Shown here piece by piece: positions 15,696 through 30,072 of a DNA stretch of 64,000 nt; positions within the stretch are counted from its first letter, which is position 1; every line of letters starts with the position of its first letter. The stretch covers positions 140,801-204,800 of the forward strand of contig MGTT01000015.1 of the NCBI GenBank assembly GCA_001799575.1, written 5' to 3'. Under the pieces are notes generated by a model. It saw only the letters and a program-made list of their open reading frames with translations, did not search any database and had not been told where the DNA came from. The position numbers and the translations under genes were made by a program. The DNA is from Elusimicrobia bacterium GWA2_56_46 (lineage in GTDB: Bacteria > Elusimicrobiota > Elusimicrobia > Elusimicrobiales > UBA9959).

Positions 15696-15945
15696 GGAGG
15701 ACAGGATCGGCCCTCTCCGCCCTATGACTTTCTTATTGACTTGTACCGCTAAAAAAACTACCATTATTAACGGTTCTAATGTATTTACCGGGCGGGCAAT
15801 ATTTATTTAACACCGAACTATGGCAGGTTGTTTATTTAAAATGTTTAAAATAGTTGTTAACAAAAAAAATCGTTGTTTTATAAGCATTTTTTGAAATTTG
15901 GGATAATTTACTAACACTTGTGGATAGGTTGTGGATAACTTGAAC
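15696..15945. other. probable chromosomal replication origin (oriC)
   Basis: An AT-rich, gene-free region directly upstream of dnaA, unlike the GC-rich surroundings. Two head-to-tail DnaA boxes on the - strand, TTATCCACA (15938-15930, perfect) and CTATCCACA (15928-15920, one mismatch), are spaced 10 bp. Beyond them on the same strand come TTAGTAAAT (DnaA-trio-like) and A/T-rich tracts (15838-15905) suited to unwinding. Gene direction switches from - to + here. TTGACT (15736-15741), 17 bp, TACCAT (15759-15764) may be the dnaA promoter. Confidence 0.75.
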
Positions 15946-17304
15946 AATATAAAGGAAATCTGGCAGGACATATTAAAAAAACTTGAAGGCGAGATAGGCC
16001 TTGAAGCCGTGGATCTTTGGCTCAGGCCAATCATACCGCTCGTAATAGAAAACGACAGTCTGAAACTGGAAGTGCCGGATCCTATAATTTATAAAACGGT
16101 AAAGGAAAGATACGAAGACAGCATAGTGAAAACGGCTTTTCAGGTAACCGGCAGAAATTTCTCCGTAAATTACTCTTTATCCCTCGCGTCCAGCGAGCCC
16201 AAACCCGCTCCCAAGCCGGAGCCCGTCCGAGAAGAATACCATAACCGGGCGCCGGGCATGGGCCAGACCCCGGCTTTCGTGTTTAATCCGAATTATACTT
16301 TTGAAACTTTTATAGAAGGCGCCTCCAACAGGTTCGCCTACGCCTCCGCCGTGGCGCTTTCCCAGAACCCGGGGAAATCCAACCCCTTTTTTATCTACAG
16401 CGCTCCGGGCCTTGGCAAAACCCACCTCCTGCACGGCATCGCCAACGAAATGCTTAAAAGCAATCCCGGCGCGCGCATAATCTATACCGCCAGCGAAAAT
16501 TTCGTGAACGAGTACATAGAGAACCTTCAGAACAAGACTCCGGAGGCGTTCAGGAACAAATACCGCAAACTGGACTGCATTCTCCTGGACGATATACAAT
16601 TCCTGATAGGCAAAGACAAAAGCGAAGAGGAATTTTTCTACACCTTTAATTCCCTTTTTGAATCAAAAAAGCAGATCGTGGTAACCTCAGACAGACCTCC
16701 CAAAGAGCTGGCGCTGAGTCAGCGCCTGGTTTCCAGGTTCCTGTCCGGCCTGGCCGTCGATATCAAAATGCCGGATCTTGAAACCCGCATAGCGATACTG
16801 CGGCAAAAAAAAGAAATACATAAATTCGTTATCCCCGACGACGTTATAACTTTCATCGCCGAAAATGTCAAAAAAAACATCAGGGAGCTGGAAGGCTGCC
16901 TGATAACGGTGGGGAATTATTGTTCCAATATGCGCACACAGCCCACCATCGATATAGTCAAAGGGATAATAAAAGACCACATGGCCCCCGGCGAGCAGGA
17001 TGAAAACCGCATCAATATAGAGGTGATCAAAACCACCGTGGCCGACAAATACGGCATGGACAGGAAAGATTTTAAGTCCCCGAGAAAGACCGAAGCCATA
17101 GCTTTTCCCCGCCAGATAGCGATGTTTCTGGCCTGCGATCTTACCGAAATGTCCCTGCCAGAGATAGGGGACGCTTTCAACAGGGATCACACCACGGTAA
17201 TGTTCGCCAGGGATAAAATCAAGCAGTTGGTGCATACCGACCCTTATTTTAACGAGGTTATTAACCAGTTGATAGCTAAGATAAAATCTGTTAGTAACTC
17301 CTGA
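15931..17304 (+). CDS. dnaA: chromosomal replication initiator DnaA
   Basis: About 457 residues. Domain I (EIWQDILKKLEGEIGLEAVD), a short linker, the AAA+ domain with Walker A in SAPGLGKTHLLHGIANEM and Walker B in LDCILLDDIQFL, and domain IV with the DnaA signature FNRDHTTVMFARDKI. The start is GTG 15931, which lies inside the second DnaA box; TTG 15940 is the next option. A DnaA-box overlap with the start implies autoregulation. It heads dnaA-dnaN-dciA-like-gyrB-gyrA. Confidence 0.97.
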   Translation: MDNLNNIKEIWQDILKKLEGEIGLEAVDLWLRPIIPLVIENDSLKLEVPDPIIYKTVKERYEDSIVKTAFQVTGRNFSVNYSLSLASSEPKPAPKPEPVREEYHNRAPGMGQTPAFVFNPNYTFETFIEGASNRFAYASAVALSQNPGKSNPFFIYSAPGLGKTHLLHGIANEMLKSNPGARIIYTASENFVNEYIENLQNKTPEAFRNKYRKLDCILLDDIQFLIGKDKSEEEFFYTFNSLFESKKQIVVTSDRPPKELALSQRLVSRFLSGLAVDIKMPDLETRIAILRQKKEIHKFVIPDDVITFIAENVKKNIRELEGCLITVGNYCSNMRTQPTIDIVKGIIKDHMAPGEQDENRINIEVIKTTVADKYGMDRKDFKSPRKTEAIAFPRQIAMFLACDLTEMSLPEIGDAFNRDHTTVMFARDKIKQLVHTDPYFNEVINQLIAKIKSVSNS

Positions 17305-17431
17305 ATACCCCGCTGAAAAAGATTTTTTTGGGGAGAGTATCAGTAAATTAAAAAAGGATGTTAACAATTTTCCGCCATAGAACTAACACTATTAACATCA
17401 TACACAGCCTCTCTTATAGATGGAGACTACG
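17305..17431. other. dnaA-dnaN intergenic region
   Basis: 127 bp, AT-rich, with repeated TTAACA-type words (17360, 17390) and a second ACTAACACT, which also occurs at the origin (15910). It may hold extra DnaA contacts or the dnaN promoter. A T7 run (17322-17328) follows dnaA without a strong stem. Confidence 0.35.
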
Positions 17432-18546
17432 ATGAAAATAAATAGTAACAGAGAAAACCTTATAAAAGGCATTCAAACGATACAGGCTGGTGTTTCCGCC
17501 AAAACGGGCACCATACCGATACTTCAGAATTTTTTAATGGAAACGGACGACAAAGGCATTAAAGTCGTGTTCACCGACCTTGAGATGGCCATAAAACACC
17601 ATATTAACGTGGATATAAAGACCGCCGGCAGCATAACGGTTCCCATGAAGAAATTCATGGAGATAATACAGAACCTGGGGAACGACTCCGATGTCAATAT
17701 TTCGGTGGACGAGTCCAACAGGGTCGCCATAAACAGCGGTAAGTCGAAAATAAAACTAAGCGGCGCTCCCAAGAACGATTATCCGGTTATACCGGATCTG
17801 GATGAGACTAATTCTTTCAGGATCCCGGCCGGGCTTCTTTCTTCAATGGTGAGCGGCACAATCTTTTCCGCTTCCACCGAGGATGACAGGCATTTTTTAA
17901 ACGGGCTTCTCTGGAAATACGAAAAAGGGATCTTTTATGTGGTGGCCACCGACGGCCGGAGGCTGGCGATGGCTTCCGCCGGAGAAATTAAAATAAAAAA
18001 AGATTTCAAAATAATAGTCCCCTCCAAAATATTGAACGAACTGGTTAAATTTATAAAAACCGCTGATTACGGGGATAATGACGAAGTTACAGTGGGCTTA
18101 TCTTCAAATCAGATCGGTTTTAAGATAGGAAAGACGGTTTTTATATCCAGGCTTATAGAAGGTAATTTTCCGGCTTACGAGCAGATAATACCCAGGACCA
18201 CCGAGATCTCGGTGGAGATAAACTCCCAGAAGCTGGCGGCTGTGACCAAAAGGGCGGCTGTTTGTTCCAACGAAAGGAACGGGGCCGTTAAATACACCTT
18301 TAAAAAAGGAATGCTTGTCGTTAATTCTTCCTCCCAGACAATGGATTTTGAGGATGAGTTAGAGGTGGATTATAAGGGGAGCGATCTTTGCGTAAGTTTT
18401 AACCCCAAGTTTGTGCTGGATATACTTAAAAACACCGGGGAAAAAAATCTTATTCTGGATTTTAACAGCCCGTCCACCCCGGTAAAAGCCCGCATAAAAG
18501 GCGATGACTCTTTTGTCTATATCGTAATGCCGCTTAGGACTCAGTA

Positions 18547-18547
<1 letters not shown>
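17432..18547 (+). CDS. dnaN: DNA polymerase III sliding clamp (beta subunit)
   Basis: 371 residues, three clamp domains, normal length. Seen: MKINSNRENLIKGIQTIQAG, VVATDGRRLAMAS and the C-terminal DDSFVYIVMPLRTQ (family PMRL end). I start at ATG 17432, preceded by GGAG; an ATG at 17420 is in frame but has no ribosome site. The stop and the next start share TAATG. Confidence 0.96.
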
Positions 18548-21301
<2,754 letters not shown>

Positions 21302-21306
21302 GCTGA

Positions 21307-21410
21307 TAATTCAGGATTGAAGATTCCGGATCAAGATTGTCGGAGAGGCGCTTTTCAATCTTAAATTCTCAATCTTGAATCCTCAATCTGGAATCTTGAA
21401 TCGTATTACG
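21307..21410. repeat. mirrored heptamer array between gyrB and gyrA
   Basis: The + arm has units like AGGATTG AAGATTC CGGATCA AGATTG; after a 16-nt spacer the - arm reads CAATCTT…CAATCTTGAATCCTCAATC. The 7-bp period is clear. RNA would fold as a long imperfect hairpin, and the gyrA leader lies inside it. Confidence 0.7.
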
Positions 21411-21418
21411 GAGCATCT

Positions 21419-23923
21419 ATGACAGAACCCAAGGAACCGAAGAACCAGCCGGCGGAAAATCTTTTTACCAATGTTGTGGAGAGAGATATCAGCGAGGAGA
21501 TGAAATCCTCCTATATCGAATATTCCATGAGCGTGATCGTGGGCCGGGCGCTGCCGGACGTGCGCGACGGGTTGAAGCCGGTGCACAGGCGCGTGCTCTA
21601 TACCATGGACGACATGGGGCTGCAGCACAATAAACCCTATAAAAAATCCGCCCGCGTGGTCGGAGACGTGATGGGTAAATACCACCCGCATGGCGACGTG
21701 GCCATCTACGACACCATGGTCCGCATGGCCCAGCCGTTTTCCCTGCGTTACACCCTTGTGGACGGCCAGGGTAATTTCGGTTCGGTGGACGGAGATCCAG
21801 CGGCCGCTATGCGTTACACCGAGGCGCGGCTGTCCGGCATCGCGGACGAATTGCTGGCTGACCTGGAAAAGGACACCGTAAAATTCGTTCCGAATTATGA
21901 CGGATCCATGAAAGAGCCGTCGGTTCTGCCCGGAAAGCTTCCCAATCTGCTTGTGAACGGCTCCAGCGGCATAGCCGTCGGCATGGCCACCAATATTCCC
22001 ACCCATAACCTCGGAGAGGTCTGCGACGCCACTATAGCCGTGATCGAGAATCCGGAGATAGAGATCAAGGATCTGATGAAGCTCATCAAGGGCCCGGATT
22101 TTCCGACAGGCGGCATTATCCGCGGCCGGAAAGGCATCAGGGACTATTTTGAAACCGGACGCGGCTCCATCAAGACGCAGGCCAGGGCTGAGATAGAGGA
22201 AATGAAAGGGAATCGGGAAGCTATTATTATCACCGAGATCCCATACCAGGTTAATAAATCCTCGCTTATAGAATCCATAGCCGAACTGGTCAAGGATAAA
22301 AAAATCCCCGATATCTCCGATATCAGGGACGAGTCGGACAGGCGCGGTATGCGCGTGGTCATCGAGATCAAGCGCGACGGAAACGCCCAGGTGGTGCTGA
22401 ACCAGCTTTACAAACATACGCAGATGGAAACTTCTTTCGGCGTAATCATGCTGGCTATCGTGGACGGCCGTCCCAGGGTGCTTCCCATTAAGGAAGTGAT
22501 GCAGCACTATGTGAAGCACCGCCGCATCATGGTAGTGAACCGCACCAAGTATGACCTAAACAAGGCGCTCGCCCGCGCGCACATTCTGGAAGGCTATCTC
22601 ATAGCCCTGCAGAACATTGACGCGGTCGTGGAGATAATAAAGAAATCCAAGGACGCGGGGGAAGCCAAGCTTAAACTGATAAAACAGTTCGCTTTGAGCG
22701 ACATCCAGGCCCAGGCCATACTCGATATGCGGCTGCACCAGCTTACCAGGCTTGAAGTCGGCGCGATAGAAGAAGAACACAAAGGTCTGATGAAGCTTAT
22801 AGCGGAGCTGCGCGCCATCCTGGCAGACCCCAAAAGGGTGCTTAAGATCATCGTGGACGAACTTAAGGAACTCAAGGAAAAATACGGAGATAAACGGCGC
22901 AGCGAGTTGACCGGCGAAGCCGCGGAGCTGGATATCGAGGATCTCATCCCCGAGGAAAAAGTGATCATCACCATGTCCCACGGCGGTTATATCAAGAGGA
23001 TCCCTTCCGATACCTACAAAGTGCAGGGCCGGGGCGGAAAAGGCATTATAGGCTCCGACGTCAAGGACGAGGATTTTATCGAAAAGCTCTTCGTGACGTC
23101 CAGCCACGCCACGATACTTCTCTTCACCACGCGCGGCAAGGTCTACGCGCTGAAAGGTTACGAGATACCGGAGGGCAACCGCACCTCCCGGGGCAAGGCC
23201 ATAATAAACCTGCTGCCGGTCAAGGATGAGAAAGTGACCTCCGTTATAGCCATCGAATCTTTCGACGAGGCCAAGGGCAGGGAGTCTTACCTGGTGATGT
23301 GCACCCGCAAGGGAAACATCAAGAAAACCCCGATCAAGGACTTCGCCAATATCCGGCGCTCCGGGATAAACGCCATAACGCTTGAGGACGGCGATATCCT
23401 GACCAATGTCGGACATACCGACGGCAAATATGAGCTGATCATCGGCACCAAATGCGGTATGTCCATCAGGTTCAACGAATCGGACGTGCGCTCCATGGGC
23501 AGGAACGCCATGGGCGTGCGCGGCATCCGCCTGGATAAGGATGATCAGGTCATAGCCATGGAAGTGGCCGAGCCCAAGAGCAAGAAGACGCTTCTCACCG
23601 TCTGCGAGAACGGTTACGGCAAGCGCACCGATCTTGACGAGTACCGCAACCAGCATCGCGGCGGCTCGGGTGTTATTACCATCAAGGCCACCGACCGCAA
23701 CGGCGCGGTGATCGCCATCCATCTGGTGGAGAACAAGGATCACCTGATGGTAATGACCGAAAAAGGAAAGATCATCCGTATGCCCTGCAAGGACATCCGC
23801 GCCATCTCGCGGAACACCCAGGGCGTAAGGCTCGTCCGTCTGGAAGAAGGCGACAGGATCGGTTCCGTGGAGCCGATCGTGGACGAGGACGAAGCCCCCG
23901 TCACGGAAGAAAAGAAATATTGA
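21419..23923 (+). CDS. gyrA: DNA gyrase subunit A
   Basis: 834 residues. Breakage-reunion domain with catalytic Tyr133 in [13 protein letters not shown] and the quinolone pocket [20 protein letters not shown]. The C-terminal beta-pinwheel contains the GyrA box QGRGGKGI, which marks gyrase rather than topoisomerase IV. The residue matching E. coli Ser83 is Val94; Asp98 (Asp87) is kept. Upstream is a mirrored heptamer array, downstream a strong terminator. Confidence 0.96.
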   Translation: MTEPKEPKNQPAENLFTNVVERDISEEMKSSYIEYSMSVIVGRALPDVRDGLKPVHRRVLYTMDDMGLQHNKPYKKSARVVGDVMGKYHPHGDVAIYDTMVRMAQPFSLRYTLVDGQGNFGSVDGDPAAAMRYTEARLSGIADELLADLEKDTVKFVPNYDGSMKEPSVLPGKLPNLLVNGSSGIAVGMATNIPTHNLGEVCDATIAVIENPEIEIKDLMKLIKGPDFPTGGIIRGRKGIRDYFETGRGSIKTQARAEIEEMKGNREAIIITEIPYQVNKSSLIESIAELVKDKKIPDISDIRDESDRRGMRVVIEIKRDGNAQVVLNQLYKHTQMETSFGVIMLAIVDGRPRVLPIKEVMQHYVKHRRIMVVNRTKYDLNKALARAHILEGYLIALQNIDAVVEIIKKSKDAGEAKLKLIKQFALSDIQAQAILDMRLHQLTRLEVGAIEEEHKGLMKLIAELRAILADPKRVLKIIVDELKELKEKYGDKRRSELTGEAAELDIEDLIPEEKVIITMSHGGYIKRIPSDTYKVQGRGGKGIIGSDVKDEDFIEKLFVTSSHATILLFTTRGKVYALKGYEIPEGNRTSRGKAIINLLPVKDEKVTSVIAIESFDEAKGRESYLVMCTRKGNIKKTPIKDFANIRRSGINAITLEDGDILTNVGHTDGKYELIIGTKCGMSIRFNESDVRSMGRNAMGVRGIRLDKDDQVIAMEVAEPKSKKTLLTVCENGYGKRTDLDEYRNQHRGGSGVITIKATDRNGAVIAIHLVENKDHLMVMTEKGKIIRMPCKDIRAISRNTQGVRLVRLEEGDRIGSVEPIVDEDEAPVTEEKKY

Positions 23924-23960
23924 GCCCTGCGCAATAGCCGGGCCGGATAAGCCGGATTAA

Positions 23961-23994
23961 AGCGGGCGTCCGCCTTAGGCGGACGCCCGTTTAA
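23961..23994 (+). terminator. intrinsic terminator after gyrA
   Basis: CGGGCGTCCGCC (23963-23974) pairs perfectly over 12 bp with 23978-23989 across a TTA loop, followed by TTTAAAT. Confidence 0.85.
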
Positions 23995-24015
23995 ATGCCA
24001 TCCCGGCGGATATCG

Positions 24016-24639
24016 ATGAAAAACAAAGAAAGTGTGGACATCAAAAAAAGCGGGCGCGACGCTTTCGCGCGCGTGGGGGGAGCCCTCCGCAGGCCGTTCA
24101 GTTACCTGGAGACATTTATCAGCGACGCAGGCGTGGCCGCCATCCACCCCAGCTCAAAATACCTGGTGGCGCGCGTGGTCCGCGCGGTGCTGGAATGCGG
24201 CCCCTGCGCGATCGTGGAATTCGGCGCCGCCGAGGGCAATATGACCAAAAAGATCTTAAAAGGCCTGCCCCAGAACGGCACGCTTGCGGCCATAGAGCGG
24301 AACGCGGATTTTTACAAAAGCCTGGTGGAGATACGGGACGCGCGGCTGCGCACGGCGTGTGGAGACGTGCGGGATATGAAGAACATTCTCGGAGCGATGG
24401 GAGTCGGCAAGGCGGACTGTTTTGTGTCCGGCATCCCGTTCAGCTTCCTTTCCCCGGCGGAGCGTTCGGCGCTGATCCATGAGGTATACTGCCGGCTGCC
24501 GCGCGGGGGGAGGTTCGTGGCGTATCAATGCACCACGCACCTGATCCCGCTGCTCCGCAGGCAGTTCCAGCAGCTGAAAGTGGAGCTGGAGCTCCGTAAT
24601 ATGCCTCCCCATTTCGTATTTACCGCCGTAAAGAAATAA
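24016..24639 (+). CDS. SAM-dependent methyltransferase, phospholipid N-methyltransferase-like
   Basis: About 207 residues. SAM motif I is IVEFGAAEGNMTKKILKGLP; AAIERNADF is the acidic ribose-binding turn. The substrate half SGIPFSFLSPAERSALIHEV … GGRFVAYQ … ELRNMPPHFVFTAVKK resembles bacterial phosphatidylethanolamine N-methyltransferases (PmtA/LpxX type) and rRNA dimethylase relatives. I place the start at ATG 24016; ATG 23995 lies inside the gyrA terminator. The lipid substrate is inference. Confidence 0.65.
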   Translation: MKNKESVDIKKSGRDAFARVGGALRRPFSYLETFISDAGVAAIHPSSKYLVARVVRAVLECGPCAIVEFGAAEGNMTKKILKGLPQNGTLAAIERNADFYKSLVEIRDARLRTACGDVRDMKNILGAMGVGKADCFVSGIPFSFLSPAERSALIHEVYCRLPRGGRFVAYQCTTHLIPLLRRQFQQLKVELELRNMPPHFVFTAVKK

Positions 24640-24658
24640 CAGTTAAAGGACACCGCAT

Positions 24659-26344
<1,686 letters not shown>

Positions 26345-26354
26345 TCTGTGACGC

Positions 26355-26756
26355 TTACCGGCCGGCGGAGAGGAGCTCCACGGCGCGGTCCGTGTCGGAG
26401 ACGGCTATCAGGACGCGGGCGGTGTTGCCACCTAGGGCGGTGCCGTAGACGGTGGTGATATTTATGCCGTGGCCCGCCAGCGTCCCGGCCAGGTTGAGAA
26501 GTTCTCCTGGTTTATCGGCCAGCTCTATGGAAATGACGGGGGTTTCCACCGTGGTGAAGCCCGCGTTGGTCAGGATGTAGCTTATCTTGTTCCCGGTGTC
26601 CACGGTCACGCGGACCACGCCGGAATCGTCGCGGATCTCGGAGGCTATGCCTATGATGTTTATGCCTTCCTTGACGAAAAGCTCCACGAACCGGCTGAGC
26701 GCGCCCGGAACGTTGGGAAGGAACACCGTATATTGTTTTACCACTTTAACCAGCAT
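26355..26756 (-). CDS. tandem ACT-domain protein
   Basis: 133 residues composed of two ACT domains: VKQYTVFLPNVPGALSRFVE then FVKEGINIIGI, and VISIELADKPGELLNLAGTL then AGHGINITTVYG. These bind amino acids as allosteric modules; stand-alone tandem forms are usually regulatory. The ligand is unknown. A GGAG precedes the start, and TATATAGT upstream may be its -10. Confidence 0.85.
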   Translation of the reverse strand: MLVKVVKQYTVFLPNVPGALSRFVELFVKEGINIIGIASEIRDDSGVVRVTVDTGNKISYILTNAGFTTVETPVISIELADKPGELLNLAGTLAGHGINITTVYGTALGGNTARVLIAVSDTDRAVELLSAGR

Positions 26757-26826
26757 GATCGCTCCGCGGCCGCCGGGATGACTATATACTAATGTAATAA
26801 ATTTTGGGTGAAACTAGCAATATTTA

Positions 26827-26839
26827 TATAATCAATACC
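26827..26839 (+). promoter_or_regulatory. -10 element for a probably leaderless mRNA of the radical-SAM cassette
   Basis: TATAAT (26827-26832) lies 7 nt before ATG 26840. There is no Shine-Dalgarno sequence. This would start transcription of the three-gene cassette at the ATG. Confidence 0.55.
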
Positions 26840-28543
26840 ATGGGAGCGAACAAGAAAAATATTCCAGGGCTGCATAATTTCCTTGCCGTAACACTAGTCG
26901 CCGGGATAGCGGCGCTCCTCGCGTTCCCCCCGATTTGCGCCGCCGCCGGCTTCAAGATGAACTGGGTGGAAAGCGAAGTTACGCTGGACAGGGACGGAAA
27001 AGCCCGGGTCTCTTACTCGGTCCGGTGGACGGCTTCCGGAGGGCCGCTGCACGGTTTCTATTTCGAAGGGTTGCAGGAATCCCCGGTCTTTGACAGGGCG
27101 GGCGCCTACGCTCTGGACGGGGCCGGCAACAGGTATCCCCTTGAGATCAATAAACTTTCCGATAAAAAATACGATATTGTTCTCGCGGACGGCCGGGCCT
27201 TTACGGACGGAAAGATCACTTACTTTTTCCGCTACACCGCGGATCTCGAAAGATCCGGGAGTCTGGCCCTGACCGACTTTCCGCCGTCTTCGGATCCGGA
27301 AGCGCCGGCCCAGGTCCGGCGGGCGGGCGGGGGGGCCGGGGATAAGCGGCTGGTGGTGTTCAATTGGGCTCCGGTTCAATGGCAGGATGCCATGGCGCAT
27401 CAGGCCGTGACCGTGCGTTTCCCGGTGAGCGCAGAAAGCGGTAAATCCTGGGACGCATTTCCGGCTCAGGCTGGATTCAGAACCGATAAATTCGTCAACG
27501 AGCGGTATCTGGTAGATTATCCAGAAGTAAAGAACGCCGAAGGAGAACGAGTTTTCAGCGCGCGTTTTTTCCGGCGCGGCCTTGAGAGCCGCTATCATTT
27601 CCGGATACAAGTTTATCTGGATGCGCGGTACTTCGAACTTAAGACCGGCGCCCCCGGAGCTCTCCAGGAGGCCGCCGCGCAAAAGGAAAACCCCCAGCCC
27701 GCCGGAGAAAAACATTACCTCAACCGCTATTTCCCCGGCGGCATGCTCGCCGGCCTGCCGCTTGACCGCGGCGGAAAGGTTTTACTTGTGTCAGCGCTTG
27801 CCGCGGTCTTTTGTCTGCTGCCCTTTTTAATAATGACCGTTAAACACCGTTCCATGCTGACCGCGCAGGAAGGCCTGTCCGCGGTTAAATGGGACGGGAC
27901 GGAATGGACGCCCCCCAAATTACAGATGGGCACTTTCCGCAAGCCCGGAAAGGTTTCCGCCAAATTGACGCCCATAGAGGCGGGGATGTTGCTGGGTATG
28001 CCAGTGGGAGAGCTGTTGTCGCTGAGCCTGGCCAACATGGAGCGTAAAGGCCTGCTGAAGATCAAAGCCGTGGAGCCGCTCTGCGTGGAAAGAAAAAATT
28101 ACGCGGGCCCGGGCGGCGACCCTTATGAAAACGTTCTTCTGAATTCCGTCAAACCGGATGGAACGCTGGACCAGGGCGCGGTTAATGAAACGGTTAAGAC
28201 TATCGCGGCCGGCCTTGAGCAGAAGCTCTGGGACTGCGATCTTGCGGCCTCCAGGACTTATTATAAAAAACAGCTTGACGCTTATCAGCCGGGCAAGGCC
28301 GACACGGACAAAGATTATTATTGGGGCGGCTATCGGCGCCGTTTTAACGGCTACATCAATCCCATTTACGCCCGTGTTGAAAGCGTGAATAAGGATCTGG
28401 GCGCCAAAGTGCCGGAACTTGCCTCGTCATTCGAAAATTTCAGGACCACGCAAGCCTGCTATGAAGGGGCTTTTAACCGGAACGTCTGCCATGACGCCTG
28501 CCATTCCGCGTGCCACTCGGCCTGCGTGAGCGCGGGACATTGA
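26840..28543 (+). CDS. DUF2207-like membrane protein with a C-terminal Cys/His tetrapeptide repeat
   Basis: 567 residues. An N-terminal signal helix (about 13-36) and a large exported beta-rich domain (EVTLDRDGKARVSYSVRWTA onward) as in DUF2207 proteins; a membrane helix at about 313-335 (VLLVSALAAVFCLLPFLIMT) puts the remaining 230 residues in the cytoplasm. The last 18 residues are CHDACHSACHSACVSAGH, a Cys-every-fourth-residue repeat. Its codons differ between units (Ser as TCC, TCG, AGC), so the pattern is kept at protein level. The radical SAM enzyme encoded next has a peptide-recognition domain, making this tail a candidate substrate. I start at ATG 26840; a TTG at 26804 is unlikely. 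Confidence 0.75.
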   Translation: MGANKKNIPGLHNFLAVTLVAGIAALLAFPPICAAAGFKMNWVESEVTLDRDGKARVSYSVRWTASGGPLHGFYFEGLQESPVFDRAGAYALDGAGNRYPLEINKLSDKKYDIVLADGRAFTDGKITYFFRYTADLERSGSLALTDFPPSSDPEAPAQVRRAGGGAGDKRLVVFNWAPVQWQDAMAHQAVTVRFPVSAESGKSWDAFPAQAGFRTDKFVNERYLVDYPEVKNAEGERVFSARFFRRGLESRYHFRIQVYLDARYFELKTGAPGALQEAAAQKENPQPAGEKHYLNRYFPGGMLAGLPLDRGGKVLLVSALAAVFCLLPFLIMTVKHRSMLTAQEGLSAVKWDGTEWTPPKLQMGTFRKPGKVSAKLTPIEAGMLLGMPVGELLSLSLANMERKGLLKIKAVEPLCVERKNYAGPGGDPYENVLLNSVKPDGTLDQGAVNETVKTIAAGLEQKLWDCDLAASRTYYKKQLDAYQPGKADTDKDYYWGGYRRRFNGYINPIYARVESVNKDLGAKVPELASSFENFRTTQACYEGAFNRNVCHDACHSACHSACVSAGH

Positions 28544-28547
28544 AGAA

Positions 28548-28577
28548 GTGGTTAGTGGTCAGTGATTAGTGGTTAGA
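28548..28577 (+). repeat. heptamer array, single arm
   Basis: GTGGTTA GTGGTCA GTGATTA GTGGTTA, a 7-bp period, with no mirrored arm visible before the next gene. Same family as the arrays at 33.5, 43.0 and 43.4 kb. Confidence 0.7.
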
Positions 28578-28618
28578 GAGGAGTAAAGAATATTTCTAGT
28601 GACAATTGGAAAGCAGAG

Positions 28619-30052
28619 ATGACCAAGATGGAGTGGGAAAAAAGGATCGGGTGGATAGACGGGTATGTCGCGCGCATCAAACCGTATGTGCGCGTGCGCC
28701 GGGCCGATTCGCTGCTGATAAAAATACCCAATCAGGCCTATAAACTGAACCCGCAGGGGCTTAAGATTCTCGAATATCTGCTGGGAGGCGGAAAGACGGC
28801 GGAGATAATGGCCGGGCACGGCGATAAAGAGAAGGTCTCGCTCGATCTCCACTTTTTCTTCAGGGACCTGGCGGCGCTTTTGAAAGGCTGTTATAACGAG
28901 AACGAGGAGCGGCGGGCGGTGGAGAAAAAACCGTTTTCCCTGCCTTACAACTCCCTGCCGGTTCTAAGCGAGATCGCCGTTACATATCGCTGCAACCTCT
29001 CCTGCCGGTTCTGTTACGCGGCCTGCGGCTGTAAAAAGGACGAAGCCCATCCCGATCTACCGGCGGCGCGTCTCAAGGAAGCGCTGGAGATCATAAACGG
29101 CGAGGCGCAGGTCCCGTCGGTGAGCTTTACCGGCGGCGAGCCGCTCCTGCGCCCGGAACTGCCGGAACTGGTCGCCCACGCCAAAAAACTTGGGATGTGG
29201 GCGAACCTTATAACCAACGGCACCCTGCTTACGCGCGAAAAAGTATCGGCGCTTAAAACGGCTGGCCTTGATTCCGCGCAGGTAAGCATCGAAAGCGGTT
29301 CGGCCTCGGATCACGACCGGATCGTGCGCGGATCCGGAGCGTTCGACGCGGCGGTGGAGGGGATAAAGAATCTGGTGAAAGCCGGCATCCGGGCGCATAC
29401 CAACACCACTATTTCTGCGCTGAACAAGGATTCCCTGCCGGAGATAGTGGATCTGGTAAAGAGCCTCGGGCTCGGCAAGTTTTCCATGAATATGCTTATG
29501 CCCGTCGGCTCGGCCGGCGCCAATCTGGAAGAGACTTTTATCTCATACGGCGAAATAGGCCCGGTGATAGAAAAAGTCCGCGGGCTGGCGGAGCGCGCCG
29601 GGCTGGAGTTCATGTGGTATTCTCCCACGCCGATGTGCGTTTTTAATCCGGTGGCAAAAGGGCTGGGTAATAAAGGCTGCGCCGCCTGCGACGGACTTTT
29701 GAGCCTGGCCCCGAACGGGGACATCCTTCCCTGTTCCAGTTACCCTAAGCCTATGGGTAATATTCTTGAGCATAAGGGATCTTTCAGGGCTCTTTGGGAA
29801 AGCGGGCCATTCAGATTTTTTCAGGAAAAAGCTTTCGCGCATGAACTCTGCAAAAAATGCGAAGATCTCGCGGTCTGTAACGGCGGCTGTCCGCTTTACT
29901 GGGAGAAAGCCGGTTATAAAGAACTGCTGGAAGCGAATCCGGAAAAGTCAATTGACTTTTCCGGAAAGGATAAAGGCTTAAGGATAAAGGATGAAGGAAA
30001 AGATGGGACGGATAGGGAAGGCCTTTTTCGGGCCTTTAGCCTTTATCCCTAA
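28619..30052 (+). CDS. radical SAM/SPASM enzyme with N-terminal PqqD-like recognition domain
   Basis: 477 residues. Residues 1 to about 95 are PqqD-like (VRRADSLLIKIPNQAYKLNP, GLKILEYLLGG), the RiPP recognition element fold. The radical SAM core has C125-x3-C129-x2-C132 in TYRCNLSCRFCYAACGC, SFTGGEPLL and ITNGTLL. The SPASM domain carries auxiliary-cluster cysteines (KGCAACDG, ILPCSSYP, CKKCEDLAVCNGGCP). This architecture is typical of peptide-modifying maturases. The last 30 or so residues (from EKSIDFSGKD) are encoded by an inserted palindrome plus heptamer array. Probably modifies the Cys/His tail of the upstream protein (inference). Confidence 0.85.
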   Translation: MTKMEWEKRIGWIDGYVARIKPYVRVRRADSLLIKIPNQAYKLNPQGLKILEYLLGGGKTAEIMAGHGDKEKVSLDLHFFFRDLAALLKGCYNENEERRAVEKKPFSLPYNSLPVLSEIAVTYRCNLSCRFCYAACGCKKDEAHPDLPAARLKEALEIINGEAQVPSVSFTGGEPLLRPELPELVAHAKKLGMWANLITNGTLLTREKVSALKTAGLDSAQVSIESGSASDHDRIVRGSGAFDAAVEGIKNLVKAGIRAHTNTTISALNKDSLPEIVDLVKSLGLGKFSMNMLMPVGSAGANLEETFISYGEIGPVIEKVRGLAERAGLEFMWYSPTPMCVFNPVAKGLGNKGCAACDGLLSLAPNGDILPCSSYPKPMGNILEHKGSFRALWESGPFRFFQEKAFAHELCKKCEDLAVCNGGCPLYWEKAGYKELLEANPEKSIDFSGKDKGLRIKDEGKDGTDREGLFRAFSLYP

Positions 30053-30064
30053 TCCTTCATCCTT
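29939..30064. repeat. palindrome plus mirrored heptamer array at the end of the radical SAM gene
   Basis: A 26-bp perfect palindrome (29939-29964) centred on CAATTG is followed by AAAGGAT AAAGGCT TAAGGAT AAAGGAT GAAGGA (period 7), a spacer, and the mirrored arm GCCTTTAGCCTTTATCCC… to TCCTTCATCC then T6, which would also terminate transcription. The first half is translated in frame as the enzyme's C-terminus. Confidence 0.75.
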
Positions 30065-30072
30065 TTTTGAAT

